A stretch of DNA of 11,871 bases from CAKAHY01 sp041848045 (GCA_041848045.1 JBGZHY010000046.1:1-11871); one strand, 5' to 3'; positions 1-7,797 are shown, numbered from the stretch's first letter. The notes: generated by a model from the sequence alone, not told the origin. Program-made: numbers and translations.

Positions 1-501
1 CGTTTGCCGGAGGAGATTTATTTCATTACCAGCGAGGAATTGCAAAAGCTGTATCCGGACTTGACGCCGAAGCAGAGAGAGGATGCGATTACCAAGGAAA
101 AGGGCTGTGTATTTGTGGAGAGAATCGGGCATGCCCTGGCAGACGGTAAACCGCATGATGGCAGGGCACCGGATTATGATGACTGGGATTTGAATGGCGA
201 TATCTTGTTCTGGTTTCCGTATCTGGATAAGGCTTTGGAGATATCCAGCATGGGTATCCGGGTGGATGAAGAGGCTTTGGACAGACAGTTAAGGCTTGCA
301 GGCTGTGATGACAGGCGGCAGTTAAAGTACCATAGAATGTTGTTAAACGGGGAGCTGCCTTATACCATCGGCGGCGGCATCGGGCAATCCCGTTTATGTA
401 TGCTCCTGCTCAACAGGGCACATGTGGGAGAGGTGCAGTCCAGCGTGTGGCCGCAGGAGATGATAGAAGAATGCAGGAAGCATAAAATCATATTGCTGTA
501 A
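1..501 (+). CDS. asnA: Aspartate--ammonia ligase (AsnA-type asparagine synthetase), 5'-truncated by window edge
   Basis: This is the C-terminal half (166 visible codons) of the ammonia-dependent asparagine synthetase, which makes asparagine from aspartate, ammonia and ATP in the cytosol. The full AsnA protein is about 330 residues and is related to class II aminoacyl-tRNA synthetases. Recognisable segments are the DGRAPDYDDW stretch, the FWFPYLDKALEISSMGIRVD block, and near the C-terminus ELPYTIGGGIGQSRLCMLLL, the class II motif 3-like ATP-binding region with its conserved arginine. The reading frame is open from base 1, so the TTG at position 4 is an internal leucine and not a start. The stop is followed after 19 nt by the sua5 start. 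The fold and family are certain; the N-terminal half cannot be judged. Confidence 0.95.
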   Translation, partial: RLPEEIYFITSEELQKLYPDLTPKQREDAITKEKGCVFVERIGHALADGKPHDGRAPDYDDWDLNGDILFWFPYLDKALEISSMGIRVDEEALDRQLRLAGCDDRRQLKYHRMLLNGELPYTIGGGIGQSRLCMLLLNRAHVGEVQSSVWPQEMIEECRKHKIILL

Positions 502-520
502 AGTATTGAAAGGCTTACAG

Positions 521-1591
521 ATGGAAACCAAGATTTTGCGAATCAATCGGGATGCGCTTGCATTGCATAAAGAGGAGTATGAGGCTGCTTTTTCGGAGGC
601 GGCGGATTTGATACATCAGGGGGGATTAGTGGCGTTTCCGACAGAAACCGTATACGGTTTGGGGGCAGACGCTACTAATCCCTTTGCGTCCGAAAAAATA
701 TATCGGGCCAAGGGGAGGCCTTCGGATAATCCGTTGATTGTACATATTTACGATAAGTCCCAGCTGCAGGAGTATGCGGCGGAGGTACCGCCTCTTGCCC
801 ATCGTCTGGCAGAACGTTTCTGGCCCGGTCCCTTAACCCTGATTTTTAAAAAATCGGATAAAATCCCCTTGCAGACCTCCGGCGGTTTGGATACGGTGGG
901 GATACGTATGCCTGACGACCCCATAGCGCTTGCTTTTTTGAGAGCCTGCGGCAGAGGCATAGCGGCGCCAAGCGCCAATACTTCCGGCAGGCCGAGCCCT
1001 ACCCTGGCGGCTCATGTGATAGAGGATATGCAGGGGAAGATAGATATGATTCTGGACGGAGGGGATGTGTTCTTCGGCATAGAGTCTACGATTGTGGATC
1101 TGACGGGAGAAAAGCCGCAGATTTTGCGGCCGGGAGCCGTTACGGAGGAGATGCTGCGGGAGGTGGATGCCGAAATCACGACGGATCCCGCCCTGCTGCG
1201 GGAGCCGGTGCAGGAGTGCAGACCCAAGGCTCCGGGCATGAAATACAGGCATTATGCCCCAAAGGCAAAGCTTTGCCTGCTGCGGGGAGAAAATGAAAAG
1301 GTACTGGCCTGCATGCAGGAAAAGGTGCAAAGAGCCAGAGAAGCAGGCAAGCGGGTCGGTTTAATCCTGACGGATGAAAACAGAGGGAAGCTGCAGGCGG
1401 ATGAGATTCGCTATATCGGTTCCGCCGCTTCCGACGAGCAGATTGCCCACAATTTATTTGCGGTATTGCGGGAATTTGACCATTGTGCGGTGGATCTAAT
1501 TTACAGTGAAAGCTTTGAGCAGGGCAAATTGGCGGCGGCAATTATGAATCGTCTGCTGAAGGCGGCGGCATATCATATTGCAGATGTATAA
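521..1591 (+). CDS. sua5: L-threonylcarbamoyladenylate synthase, Sua5/YwlC type
   Basis: This enzyme makes threonylcarbamoyl-AMP from threonine, bicarbonate and ATP, the first step of t6A37 modification in ANN-decoding tRNAs. The 356-residue length fits the two-domain Sua5 form rather than the short YrdC form. The YrdC domain (about residues 20-210) contains GGLVAFPTETVYGLG (34-48), the KGRPSDNPL substrate loop (64-72), the AAPSANTSGRPSPT block (148-161) and GIESTIVD (186-193). The Sua5 linker motif PGMKYRHYAPKA is at 238-249, followed by the C-terminal Rossmann-like domain. ATG 521 is preferred over an in-frame TTG at 506 because GAAAGG (508-513) sits 7 nt before it. It lies between asnA and the dCMP deaminase with short spacing, suggesting cotranscription. 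Confidence 0.95.
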   Translation: METKILRINRDALALHKEEYEAAFSEAADLIHQGGLVAFPTETVYGLGADATNPFASEKIYRAKGRPSDNPLIVHIYDKSQLQEYAAEVPPLAHRLAERFWPGPLTLIFKKSDKIPLQTSGGLDTVGIRMPDDPIALAFLRACGRGIAAPSANTSGRPSPTLAAHVIEDMQGKIDMILDGGDVFFGIESTIVDLTGEKPQILRPGAVTEEMLREVDAEITTDPALLREPVQECRPKAPGMKYRHYAPKAKLCLLRGENEKVLACMQEKVQRAREAGKRVGLILTDENRGKLQADEIRYIGSAASDEQIAHNLFAVLREFDHCAVDLIYSESFEQGKLAAAIMNRLLKAAAYHIADV

Positions 1592-1601
1592 GGGGGTAGA
1601 A

Positions 1602-2096
1602 ATGGCAAAAAAAAGAGATGATTTTATTACCTGGGATGAATATTTCATGGGGGTTGCCCAATTCTCGGCACTGCGTTCCAAGGATCCCAGCACCCAGGTG
1701 GGGGCCTGTATTGTCAGTGAGGACAATAAAATTTTATCCATGGGCTACAACGGTTTTCCGAGGGGCTGTGCAGATGACGACTTCCCATGGGGAAAGGATA
1801 AAAGTGAGGAGGATCCCTACCATTCCAAGTATCTGTATGTGACCCACAGTGAGCTGAACGCTATTTTGAATTATCGGGGAGGCAGTCTGGACGGCAGTAA
1901 GCTGTATGTGACCTTATTCCCCTGCAATGAATGTGCCAAAGCCATTATTCAGGCCGGCATTAAAACCATAGTATATGCGGATGATAAATATGCGGACACG
2001 CCGATTGTGCGTGCCAGCAAGCGCATGCTCAATGCGGCGGGAGTACGGTACTATGCTTACCAGCCTACCGGCAGAAGCGTAAAAATACAAGTATAG
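1602..2096 (+). CDS. dCMP deaminase (ComEB-type)
   Basis: This is a zinc-dependent deoxycytidylate deaminase of 164 residues, converting dCMP to dUMP for thymidylate synthesis. The active site is visible as THSELNAI (H82 as zinc ligand, E84 as proton shuttle) and PCNEC (C108 and C111 as zinc ligands). The GYNGFPRGCADDDFPW block (48-63) is typical of the dCMP deaminase branch rather than cytidine or tRNA deaminases. His-Ser-Glu replaces the more common His-Ala-Glu, a conservative variant. ATG 1602 is chosen because AGGGGG (1591-1596) precedes it at 5 nt; the longer frame from 1578 would overlap sua5 and lacks a ribosome site. Bacillus homologues are named comEB, but a competence role cannot be inferred here. 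Confidence 0.94.
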   Translation: MAKKRDDFITWDEYFMGVAQFSALRSKDPSTQVGACIVSEDNKILSMGYNGFPRGCADDDFPWGKDKSEEDPYHSKYLYVTHSELNAILNYRGGSLDGSKLYVTLFPCNECAKAIIQAGIKTIVYADDKYADTPIVRASKRMLNAAGVRYYAYQPTGRSVKIQV

Positions 2097-2119
2097 AAAT
2101 GTGCAGGTAAGAGGAGAGG

Positions 2120-2767
2120 ATGAGAGAGAGCAAACAAAAGAGAAATGCACGGGTAGCCCGTATCTTGGATAAGCTGGACGAGGCTTACGGCAGGGATTTT
2201 CGCTGTTATCTGGATCATGAAAACACCTGGCAGCTGCTTTTTGCCGTTATTTTGAGCGCACAGTGTACGGATGCCAATGTCAATAAGGTTACGCCTTCTT
2301 TGTTTAAGAAGTTTCCGAATCTGGAAGCCTTTGCCCGGGCACCCCTTGCGGATGTGGAGCACGCCATACGCTCCATCGGATTGTACCGGGCCAAAGCCAA
2401 GAATCTGGTGGCAAGCGCAAGAAGGCTGCTGGAGGACTTCGGCGGCGAGGTGCCTTCCGATATCGAGGCTCTTACCTCCTTGCCGGGAGTAGGGCGCAAG
2501 ACGGCGAATGTGATTCGGGGCAATGTGTATCATATTCCCAGCATTGTGGTGGATACCCATGTCAAGCGCATCAGCCATAAGCTGGGGCTTGTCAAAAGTG
2601 AAGACCCGGTTAAGATTGAGCAGGAGCTGATGGAGGTTTTGCCGGAGGATCACTGGATTACCTGGAACATCAATATCATCACCTTGGGAAGAAATATTTG
2701 CATAGCCAGAAGAGAAAAATGCGACATCTGTTTCTTGCGGGAGGAGTGTCCGAGTGCAAAAATATAA
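2120..2767 (+). CDS. nth: Endonuclease III (DNA glycosylase/AP lyase)
   Basis: This base-excision-repair enzyme removes oxidised pyrimidines and cleaves at abasic sites. The 215-residue protein has the complete family signature: a helix-hairpin-helix at 121-130 (LPGVGRKTAN) with catalytic Lys127, catalytic Asp145 in VVDTHVKR, and a C-terminal [4Fe-4S] loop with Cys194, Cys201, Cys204 and Cys210 in the canonical C-X6-C-X2-C-X5-C spacing. ILSAQCTDANVN (44-55) is the usual N-terminal signature. A strong GAGGAGAGG site directly precedes ATG 2120. The last 14 nt overlap the start of the following exonuclease gene, pairing two DNA-metabolism genes by likely translational coupling. Confidence 0.97.
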   Translation: MRESKQKRNARVARILDKLDEAYGRDFRCYLDHENTWQLLFAVILSAQCTDANVNKVTPSLFKKFPNLEAFARAPLADVEHAIRSIGLYRAKAKNLVASARRLLEDFGGEVPSDIEALTSLPGVGRKTANVIRGNVYHIPSIVVDTHVKRISHKLGLVKSEDPVKIEQELMEVLPEDHWITWNINIITLGRNICIARREKCDICFLREECPSAKI

Positions 2768-3464
2768 TACTTATGTGGCTTTAGATTTGGAAACAACCGG
2801 GTTAAGTATTAGAAAGCGAAAAATTATAGAAGTGGCGGCGCTGAAGGTGTTTGAAGGTGAAATCAAAGACAGTATACAGATGCTGGTATACCCTCAGGTG
2901 GAGCTGGAGCCTCGAATTACCGAATTGACGGGCATCAGCAATGAAATGCTGCGGGGGCAGAGAAGTATTCGTCAGATTTTACCGGAAATACTGGATTTTA
3001 TCGGAGAGGATGTATTACTGGGACACAGTATTTTATTTGATTATTCCTTTCTGAAGAAGGAGGCGATACAGGCGGGGCTGGATTTTGCGGCGAGGGGGAT
3101 TGATACCCTGGAAATCTGCAAAAAGCTTCTGCCGGCAGACTATCCGAAATCCCTCGCATCCGCCTGCAGCTACTTCGGCATTGCGGCGGAAGGCGGGCAC
3201 AGGGCCTATAACGATGCTTACCACAGCCACCTGTTGTATCAGGCGCTCCTGAAAGAGGAAGCGGATGCAAGCCTGTACCGGCCTGAGGTTTTGCGGTACA
3301 GACATAAAAAGGAAAGGGCGGCCGGGAAGGCGGAAAAAGAATACTTGCGAAAACTGTTAAAGTATCATAAAATAAAATTTGATTTTGATATTGACGAATT
3401 AAGCTTAAGCGAGTTGTCAAGAACAAGGGATAAGATTATTTTGGAATATGGATATATAAAATGA
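2754..3464 (+). CDS. DnaQ-like DEDDh 3'-5' exonuclease
   Basis: This is a 236-residue exonuclease of the RNase T/DnaQ superfamily. All five DEDDh residues can be assigned: Asp11 and Glu13 in ALDLETTG, Asp96 in GHSILFDYSFL, His149 and Asp154 in GGHRAYNDAYH. They coordinate two metal ions for hydrolysis from 3' ends. Beyond the nuclease domain (about residues 5-170) there is a basic linker and a C-terminal helical segment (about 193-236) containing YLRKLLKYHKIKF and RTRDKIILEYG, which is not part of the catalytic fold. The start is GTG 2754, with AGGAG at 2742-2746 inside nth, giving a 14-nt overlap. It could be a proofreading-like epsilon homologue or an independent repair or RNA nuclease; the sequence does not decide. 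Confidence 0.9.
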   Translation: MQKYNTYVALDLETTGLSIRKRKIIEVAALKVFEGEIKDSIQMLVYPQVELEPRITELTGISNEMLRGQRSIRQILPEILDFIGEDVLLGHSILFDYSFLKKEAIQAGLDFAARGIDTLEICKKLLPADYPKSLASACSYFGIAAEGGHRAYNDAYHSHLLYQALLKEEADASLYRPEVLRYRHKKERAAGKAEKEYLRKLLKYHKIKFDFDIDELSLSELSRTRDKIILEYGYIK

Positions 3465-3478
3465 TGAGGAGTACAAGA

Positions 3479-3589
3479 ATGAAAAGGAACAAAAAAAGGC
3501 AGATTATTTCTGTGATTGTTGCAGTATTGTTGATTCTGGGTATGGTAATACCACCGGTTCTGATGTCATTGAACGGGTTTTTCGGGTAA
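3479..3589 (+). CDS. 36-residue single-span membrane peptide, unknown function
   Basis: This short ORF begins at ATG 3479, 14 nt after the exonuclease stop, with a well placed AGGAG (3466-3470, spacing 8). It encodes 36 residues: a strongly basic N-terminus (MKRNKKRQ) followed by one hydrophobic helix of about 20 residues (IISVIVAVLLILGMVIPPVL) and a short tail, SLNGFFG. The positive-inside rule predicts the N-terminus in the cytoplasm. The stop lies 5 nt before the VanW gene start, which itself lacks a strong ribosome site, so this ORF may drive coupled translation. In shape it resembles small Firmicutes membrane peptides such as Prli42, but no homology is claimed. A signal-peptide-like leader role is an alternative. 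Confidence 0.72.
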   Translation: MKRNKKRQIISVIVAVLLILGMVIPPVLMSLNGFFG

Positions 3590-3594
3590 AGCTT

Positions 3595-5031
3595 ATGAGA
3601 TATCGAAATGTATGGAGCAGTGCTTTGCTGGCGGCGGTGATATCCGCTCTGGGTTGTATACCGGTACAGGCAGCGCTTTTGCCGGAAGGCTTGCGCTTCG
3701 GTGAGGTGGAACTGGCAGGTATGAGTGCCGAGGAGGCAAAGTCACTTTTGGACGGAAGTGTCAGGCATTTGGAAGAAAAAGTCGTGGAATTGGAGGTGGA
3801 CGGCAGAACGATTACGCTGGAGTCTGCAGATTTGGGGCTGGAGTTGCACAATACGGAGGATTTGCGCTCCGCCATCGATGCCTATGCCTATTCCAATGTG
3901 GTGAAGCGTTTTGCCAATAAGAAAGCCTTGGAGGAAACGCCGGTCAGCCTTAGCCTGGAGAGCAGTATACAAGAAGATAAAGTGAAAGAAATTTTACAGG
4001 AGGAAACCGCCGACTTTCTGGCAGAGCCGCAGGACGCTTCCATTGTCAGAGAGAACGGTCAGTTTGTGGTTACGCCGGATGTAGCGGGTAAAACCGTGGA
4101 CGCCGACGAAACCTTCAGTCGTGTCAAGGCGTCTTTCTATGATGAACAGGAAAAGTCGGCGGCTTCGGCGGCTGTCAGCGTACAGGAGGCGCAGATAAAG
4201 GCGGAGGATTTGGAGAGAATCGAGGATGTTCTGGGTTCCTACAGTACAAGCTTCGGCAGTTCTTCCGTTGCCCGTGCTACCAATATACAAGTGGGAACGG
4301 CAAAAATAAACGGCAGTCTTTTGATGCCGGGAGAAACCTTGTCCGGCTACGAATTGATGCACCCCTTTACGGTTTCCAACGGCTATAAAGTGGCGGGCGC
4401 CTATGAGAACGGCAGGTTGGTGGACAGTGTGGGAGGCGGTGTGTGCCAGATTGCAACCACCCTGTACAACGCTTCCATTCGTGCCGAGGTGGGAATTACC
4501 CAAAGGAATAACCATTCCATGACGGTTTCCTACGTTCCGGCCAGCTGTGACGCGGCGATTGCGGGAACCAGCAAGGATTTGAAGATTACCAATATATATG
4601 ATACGCCGATATATGTGGAGGGTCTGGTGGAAGGTCGAACCGTTACCTTTAATATTTGGGGGGACGAGAGCAGGCCGACAAACCGTACCATCGAGTTTGT
4701 ACCGGAGATTTTGAGCCAGAGCGCCATGGGCGTAACCTATCAGGATGATCCGAGCCTGCCGGCAGGTACGGAGGTAAAGGTATCCAGCGGACATAACGGC
4801 AGACATTCCAAGCTGTGGAAGGTAATCAAGGTGGACGGTGTGGAAACCGAGCGCGTTTTGGTATCGGATGACCGGTACATGATGTCCAATAATATCGTCA
4901 GAAGGGGGACGGGAGCGGCAGCCGTTGCGCCGGTGGAACCGCAGCCGGATACCAGTGCGCCGGTGGAAGGACCGCCTGTGACCACGGGTCCGGAGGTACA
5001 GATTATCGGTCCGGGAGCAAACCTGGAGTAA
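3595..5031 (+). CDS. Secreted VanW-domain protein with N-terminal YoaR-like repeats
   Basis: This is a 478-residue exported protein. The N-terminus has a signal peptide (hydrophobic 8-24, likely cleavage after VQA at about residue 26). A Cys at 21 preceded by SALG fits a relaxed lipobox, so lipoprotein anchoring is possible. Residues about 35-200 form two putative-peptidoglycan-binding-like segments (GLRFGEVELAGMSAEEAKSL and similar), as seen in YoaR-type proteins. Residues about 226-356 are the VanW domain, including LLMPGETLSGYELM, GGGVCQIATTLYNASI (281-296) and NNHSMTVSYVPASCDAAI. The C-terminus is a Pro/Val/Thr-rich tail (about 435-478). VanW is named from vancomycin resistance clusters, but its biochemical role is unknown; a cell-envelope role is inferred. 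The start follows the small ORF by 5 nt with only a weak ribosome site. Confidence 0.9.
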   Translation: MRYRNVWSSALLAAVISALGCIPVQAALLPEGLRFGEVELAGMSAEEAKSLLDGSVRHLEEKVVELEVDGRTITLESADLGLELHNTEDLRSAIDAYAYSNVVKRFANKKALEETPVSLSLESSIQEDKVKEILQEETADFLAEPQDASIVRENGQFVVTPDVAGKTVDADETFSRVKASFYDEQEKSAASAAVSVQEAQIKAEDLERIEDVLGSYSTSFGSSSVARATNIQVGTAKINGSLLMPGETLSGYELMHPFTVSNGYKVAGAYENGRLVDSVGGGVCQIATTLYNASIRAEVGITQRNNHSMTVSYVPASCDAAIAGTSKDLKITNIYDTPIYVEGLVEGRTVTFNIWGDESRPTNRTIEFVPEILSQSAMGVTYQDDPSLPAGTEVKVSSGHNGRHSKLWKVIKVDGVETERVLVSDDRYMMSNNIVRRGTGAAAVAPVEPQPDTSAPVEGPPVTTGPEVQIIGPGANLE

Positions 5032-5034
5032 GGT

Positions 5035-5613
5035 ATGCAGCATAGGTATGAGAAGGATATTCTGGTTCTGCCCTATATCGCCGAGGAGGGGGTAGGGCAG
5101 ATTGTCAAGCATAGATTTGCAGAGTTGCAGGCTTATTTTAAGCCTGCTTATTTGAGGGCGATTGCAGAGCAAAAAAACTATGATGTGGCGTATGTCAGTG
5201 CCGTTTTGCAGGATCTGTATCAGAGGCATCAGCCTTTGGCCCGGCGGGAGTTTTTCAGCGGAGAGGGAGCCGGTATTCTCGCCCTTTTGTATAATATGGC
5301 AAAGTCTAGGCACAAAGGACTTTGCATACAGGCAAAGGAGATTCCCATACGGCAAAGCAGTATTGAAATTTGTGAGTATTACGGAATCAATCCCTATCGC
5401 TTGAAAACCCGGGCACTTTTACTCTTGTGCGACAACGGAGAGAGGATTTTGCAGATTCTGCGAAGGGAATATCCGGAGCTGGCGGACTGTGCCGGACATA
5501 TCGGCTATTTGACTGCCAACAAAGATAAAATCATCATCGATAAAGAAGAAATACAATATATCGACAAAGCGGGAAAAGATGAACTGTATAAAATCATAGA
5601 GGGGGATGTATGA
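5035..5613 (+). CDS. Stand-alone AIRS_C-domain protein (HypE C-terminal-like)
   Basis: The 192-residue protein matches the C-terminal half of the AIR synthase/HypE/ThiL/SelD superfamily. The segment around 75-130, with SGEGAGILALLYNMAK, the EIPIRQSSIEICEYYGINPYRL stretch and then RALLLLCDNGERILQIL, follows the usual order seen in HypE: GEGG loop, IPVR, (E)ICE-x-xGINP and LLL-x-x. HypE dehydrates carbamoyl to cyanide for hydrogenase maturation, but its ATP-binding N-terminal AIRS domain is missing here; residues 1-70 are instead a helical region. Catalytic HypE activity is therefore unlikely, and similar proteins are annotated loosely as hydrogenase maturation factor. ATG 5035 uses GGAG (5025-5028) at the end of the VanW gene. 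Its stop overlaps the Lrp start by 4 nt, suggesting partnership or a metabolite-binding role. Confidence 0.72.
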   Translation: MQHRYEKDILVLPYIAEEGVGQIVKHRFAELQAYFKPAYLRAIAEQKNYDVAYVSAVLQDLYQRHQPLARREFFSGEGAGILALLYNMAKSRHKGLCIQAKEIPIRQSSIEICEYYGINPYRLKTRALLLLCDNGERILQILRREYPELADCAGHIGYLTANKDKIIIDKEEIQYIDKAGKDELYKIIEGDV

Positions 5614-6089
5614 GAGAAAAAATACTTTCCATGTTGGAAACAAACAGCCGCATTGCCTTGAAGGAGCTGGCCGTTATGCTGGATATACCGGAGCCTGTCA
5701 TAGCCAATGAAATCGCTGCTATGGAAAAAGAAGGGATCATCTGTGCCTATCATACCTTGATTAACTGGGATGCCACCGGAGAGGAGAAGGTTGTTGCGCT
5801 GATTGAGGTGAAGGTAACGCCGCAGAGGGGGATGGGCTTTGACAAAATAGCGGATCGCATCATGCAGTATGATGAGGTAAGCGCCTTGTATCTAATGAGC
5901 GGCGCCTATGATTTCACCCTTCTTCTGGAGGGAAAGAGTATGAAAGAAGTGGCTATGTTTGTGTCCGATAAGCTTGCTCCTTTGGAGTCCGTTTTGAGCA
6001 CCGCCACCCATTTCGTGCTGAAAAAGTATAAGGATCACGGTACGATTTTACGCAGAGAAAGAGAAGATGAAAGGCAGTTGGTAACCTAG
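5610..6089 (+). CDS. Lrp/AsnC-family transcriptional regulator
   Basis: This 159-residue regulator has an N-terminal winged helix-turn-helix (about 1-50: REKILSMLETNSRIALKELAVMLDIPEPVIANEIAAMEKEGII) and a C-terminal RAM ligand-binding domain (about 63-140), with VVALIEVKVTP, DEVSALYLMSGAYDFTLLLEG and THFVLKKYKD. Proteins of this family bind amino acids and act as dimers or octamers to control amino-acid genes. The HTH begins almost at residue 1, so the usual LDEIDRKIL lead-in is partly missing; this is common in clostridial members. The start overlaps the AIRS_C stop as ATGA, with AGAGGGGG (5598-5605) upstream. The stop overlaps the aminotransferase start, implying that it may regulate, or sense the products of, that enzyme. 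Confidence 0.93.
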   Translation: MREKILSMLETNSRIALKELAVMLDIPEPVIANEIAAMEKEGIICAYHTLINWDATGEEKVVALIEVKVTPQRGMGFDKIADRIMQYDEVSALYLMSGAYDFTLLLEGKSMKEVAMFVSDKLAPLESVLSTATHFVLKKYKDHGTILRREREDERQLVT

Positions 6090-7255
6090 TGAAGAATCCA
6101 TTATCCGATAAAATCACAAGCATTAAACCCTCTGGCATTCGCAAATTTTTTGATATTGTCAATACTATGGAGGGGGCTATTTCTCTCGGTGTGGGGGAAC
6201 CGGATTTTGATACGCCTTATTTTGTCCGGGAAGAAGCCATTTATTCTTTGGAAAAGGGCAGAACCTTTTATACCTCCAATTCCGGCTTACAGGAATTAAG
6301 GGTGGAAATCGACCGCTATCTGCAGCGAAAAATAGGGCTTTCCTATGAGCCTCAAAGGGAGATTGTCGTGACGGTGGGAGGCAGTGAGGGTATTGATATC
6401 GCTTTGCGAGCCATGCTCAACGAGGGAGATGAGGTTTTGATTCCTCAGCCAAGCTATGTCAGCTACGAGCCTTGTACGATTTTGGCGGGAGGAAAACCGA
6501 TTATCATAGAGTTGGTGAGTGATAACGGTTTTAAACTGACCAAAGAGCAGGTTTTACAGAAAATCACGGATAAGACCAAGCTTTTGATTATGCCTTTTCC
6601 CAACAATCCTACGGGTTCCATCATGTCCTATGAGGAGCTGAAAGAGATTGCCGACTTGTGTATAGAACATGATATTTATGTGATTTCCGATGAGATTTAC
6701 TGCGAGTTAAGTTATAAGGGTAGACATGCCAGTATTGCCCAAGTGCCGGGAATGCGGGAAAGAACCATTATCATCAACGGCTTTTCCAAGTCCTATGCCA
6801 TGACCGGCTGGCGTTTGGGCTATGCCTGCGGGCCGGAAAGCATCATTGAGCAGATGATCAAGATTCACCAGTTTGCGATTATGTGCGCGCCTACCACCAG
6901 TCAGTATGCCGCCCTTCTTGCTTTAAAAGAGGGGGATGCGGAGGTGGAAAAGATGAAGGAATCCTACAATCAGCGCAGACGTTATGTGCTGAGCAGATTG
7001 GAAGAAATCGGCATGCAGTGTTTTGAGCCGGAAGGCGCCTTTTATGTTTTTCCGAGCGTTAAGCCTTTTGGTATGAGCAGCGAGGAATTTGCCACCAGAC
7101 TTTTGCAGGAGGAGAAGGTTGCCATTGTACCGGGTACCGCTTTCGGCGCCTGCGGAGAAGGGTTTATGCGTATCAGCTACGCCTATTCCATGGAGCAATT
7201 AAAGGAGGCTTTGCATCGTATAGAAAAATTTGTAGGCAGATTGGGAGTGCACTAA
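6089..7255 (+). CDS. Class I/II PLP-dependent aminotransferase (PatA/AspC-like)
   Basis: This is a 388-residue fold-type I aminotransferase. The PLP lysine is Lys234 in GFSKSYAMTGWRLGY, with the cofactor-binding Asp201 and Tyr204 in ISDEIYCE, the PNNPTG turn at 171-176, and the substrate-binding arginine in the C-terminal FMRISYAYS. LGVGEPDFDTP near the N-terminus places it in the subgroup with PatA, AspB and alanine or aromatic aminotransferases; exact amino-acid specificity cannot be read. The start is GTG 6089, sharing its first base with the TAG stop of the Lrp gene (TAGTG). The nearest ribosome-site-like sequence, AAAGG (6070-6074), is 14 nt away, so translation probably depends on coupling to lrp. 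An Lrp-type sensor next to an aminotransferase suggests amino-acid-responsive control. Confidence 0.94.
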   Translation: MKNPLSDKITSIKPSGIRKFFDIVNTMEGAISLGVGEPDFDTPYFVREEAIYSLEKGRTFYTSNSGLQELRVEIDRYLQRKIGLSYEPQREIVVTVGGSEGIDIALRAMLNEGDEVLIPQPSYVSYEPCTILAGGKPIIIELVSDNGFKLTKEQVLQKITDKTKLLIMPFPNNPTGSIMSYEELKEIADLCIEHDIYVISDEIYCELSYKGRHASIAQVPGMRERTIIINGFSKSYAMTGWRLGYACGPESIIEQMIKIHQFAIMCAPTTSQYAALLALKEGDAEVEKMKESYNQRRRYVLSRLEEIGMQCFEPEGAFYVFPSVKPFGMSSEEFATRLLQEEKVAIVPGTAFGACGEGFMRISYAYSMEQLKEALHRIEKFVGRLGVH

Positions 7256-7259
7256 AGCC

Positions 7260-7760
7260 ATGATGCATATTGTGTTATATGAGCCGGAAATGCCCATGAA
7301 TACGGGAAACATCGGCAGAACCTGCGTTGCGACGGGAAGCCGCCTGCATCTGATAGAGCCTTTGGGCTTTAAGCTTTCGGAAAAGGCAATTCGCCGCTCG
7401 GGACTGGATTACTGGCAGCATTTGGACTTGCGGGTATACAGTGATTTTGCGGAATTTTTGGAGAAAAACCCGGAAGCACGGAGAAATATGTACTACGCCA
7501 GCACAAAGGGGCATCATCTGTATTCCGAACCTTGTTATCGGGACGGGACCTATTTTATGTTCGGAAAGGAAAGCGCCGGTATACCGGAGGAAATATTGGC
7601 AAAGCATGAAGAGCACTGTATTCGTATTCCCATGTGGGGAGATATTCGCAGCTTGAATCTGTCCAATTCTGCGGCGATTGTTTTGTATGAGGCGCTGCGG
7701 CAGAACGGCTTTGACAAGATGCGCCTGCAGGGAGAGCTGCAATATTTGGAATATGAATAA
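7260..7760 (+). CDS. trmL: tRNA (cytidine/uridine(34)-2'-O)-methyltransferase TrmL
   Basis: This 166-residue SPOUT methyltransferase methylates the wobble ribose of tRNA-Leu species using S-adenosylmethionine. Visible signatures are HIVLYEPEMPMNTGNIGRTC (3-22), RRSGLDYWQHL (45-55), FGKESAGIPEEIL (101-113) and RIPMWGDIRSLNLSNSAAIV (122-141), the last forming the trefoil-knot cofactor site. Length and motif order match TrmL/CspR. Two adjacent ATG codons (7260 and 7263) are possible starts; GGGAG (7243-7247) is rather distant, so coupling with the aminotransferase gene is plausible. It is the last gene of the run: an intrinsic terminator begins 8 nt after its stop. Confidence 0.95.
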   Translation: MMHIVLYEPEMPMNTGNIGRTCVATGSRLHLIEPLGFKLSEKAIRRSGLDYWQHLDLRVYSDFAEFLEKNPEARRNMYYASTKGHHLYSEPCYRDGTYFMFGKESAGIPEEILAKHEEHCIRIPMWGDIRSLNLSNSAAIVLYEALRQNGFDKMRLQGELQYLEYE

Positions 7761-7768
7761 AGGTAAGG

Positions 7769-7797
7769 GACATAGGCGGAGGCTTATGTCTTTTTTT
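7769..7797 (+). terminator. Rho-independent terminator after trmL
   Basis: A 9-bp stem is formed by GACATAGGC (7769-7777) and GCTTATGTC (7782-7790), with one G-U pair and a 4-nt GGAG loop. It is followed immediately by seven T residues (7791-7797). It lies 8 nt after the trmL stop and closes the run of housekeeping genes. Confidence 0.92.

Noticed and set aside
506..520. TTG start for the Sua5 gene
   Set aside because: ATG 521 has GAAAGG at 7 nt spacing, while the TTG has no suitable site and would add only five residues with no family match.
3994..5355. 453-codon open frame on the minus strand opposite the VanW and AIRS_C genes
   Set aside because: It lies antisense to two genes with clear domain motifs and spans their junction; its translation is rich in His, Arg and Leu with no recognisable domain, and no minus-strand ribosome site stands out. 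It is a shadow frame.
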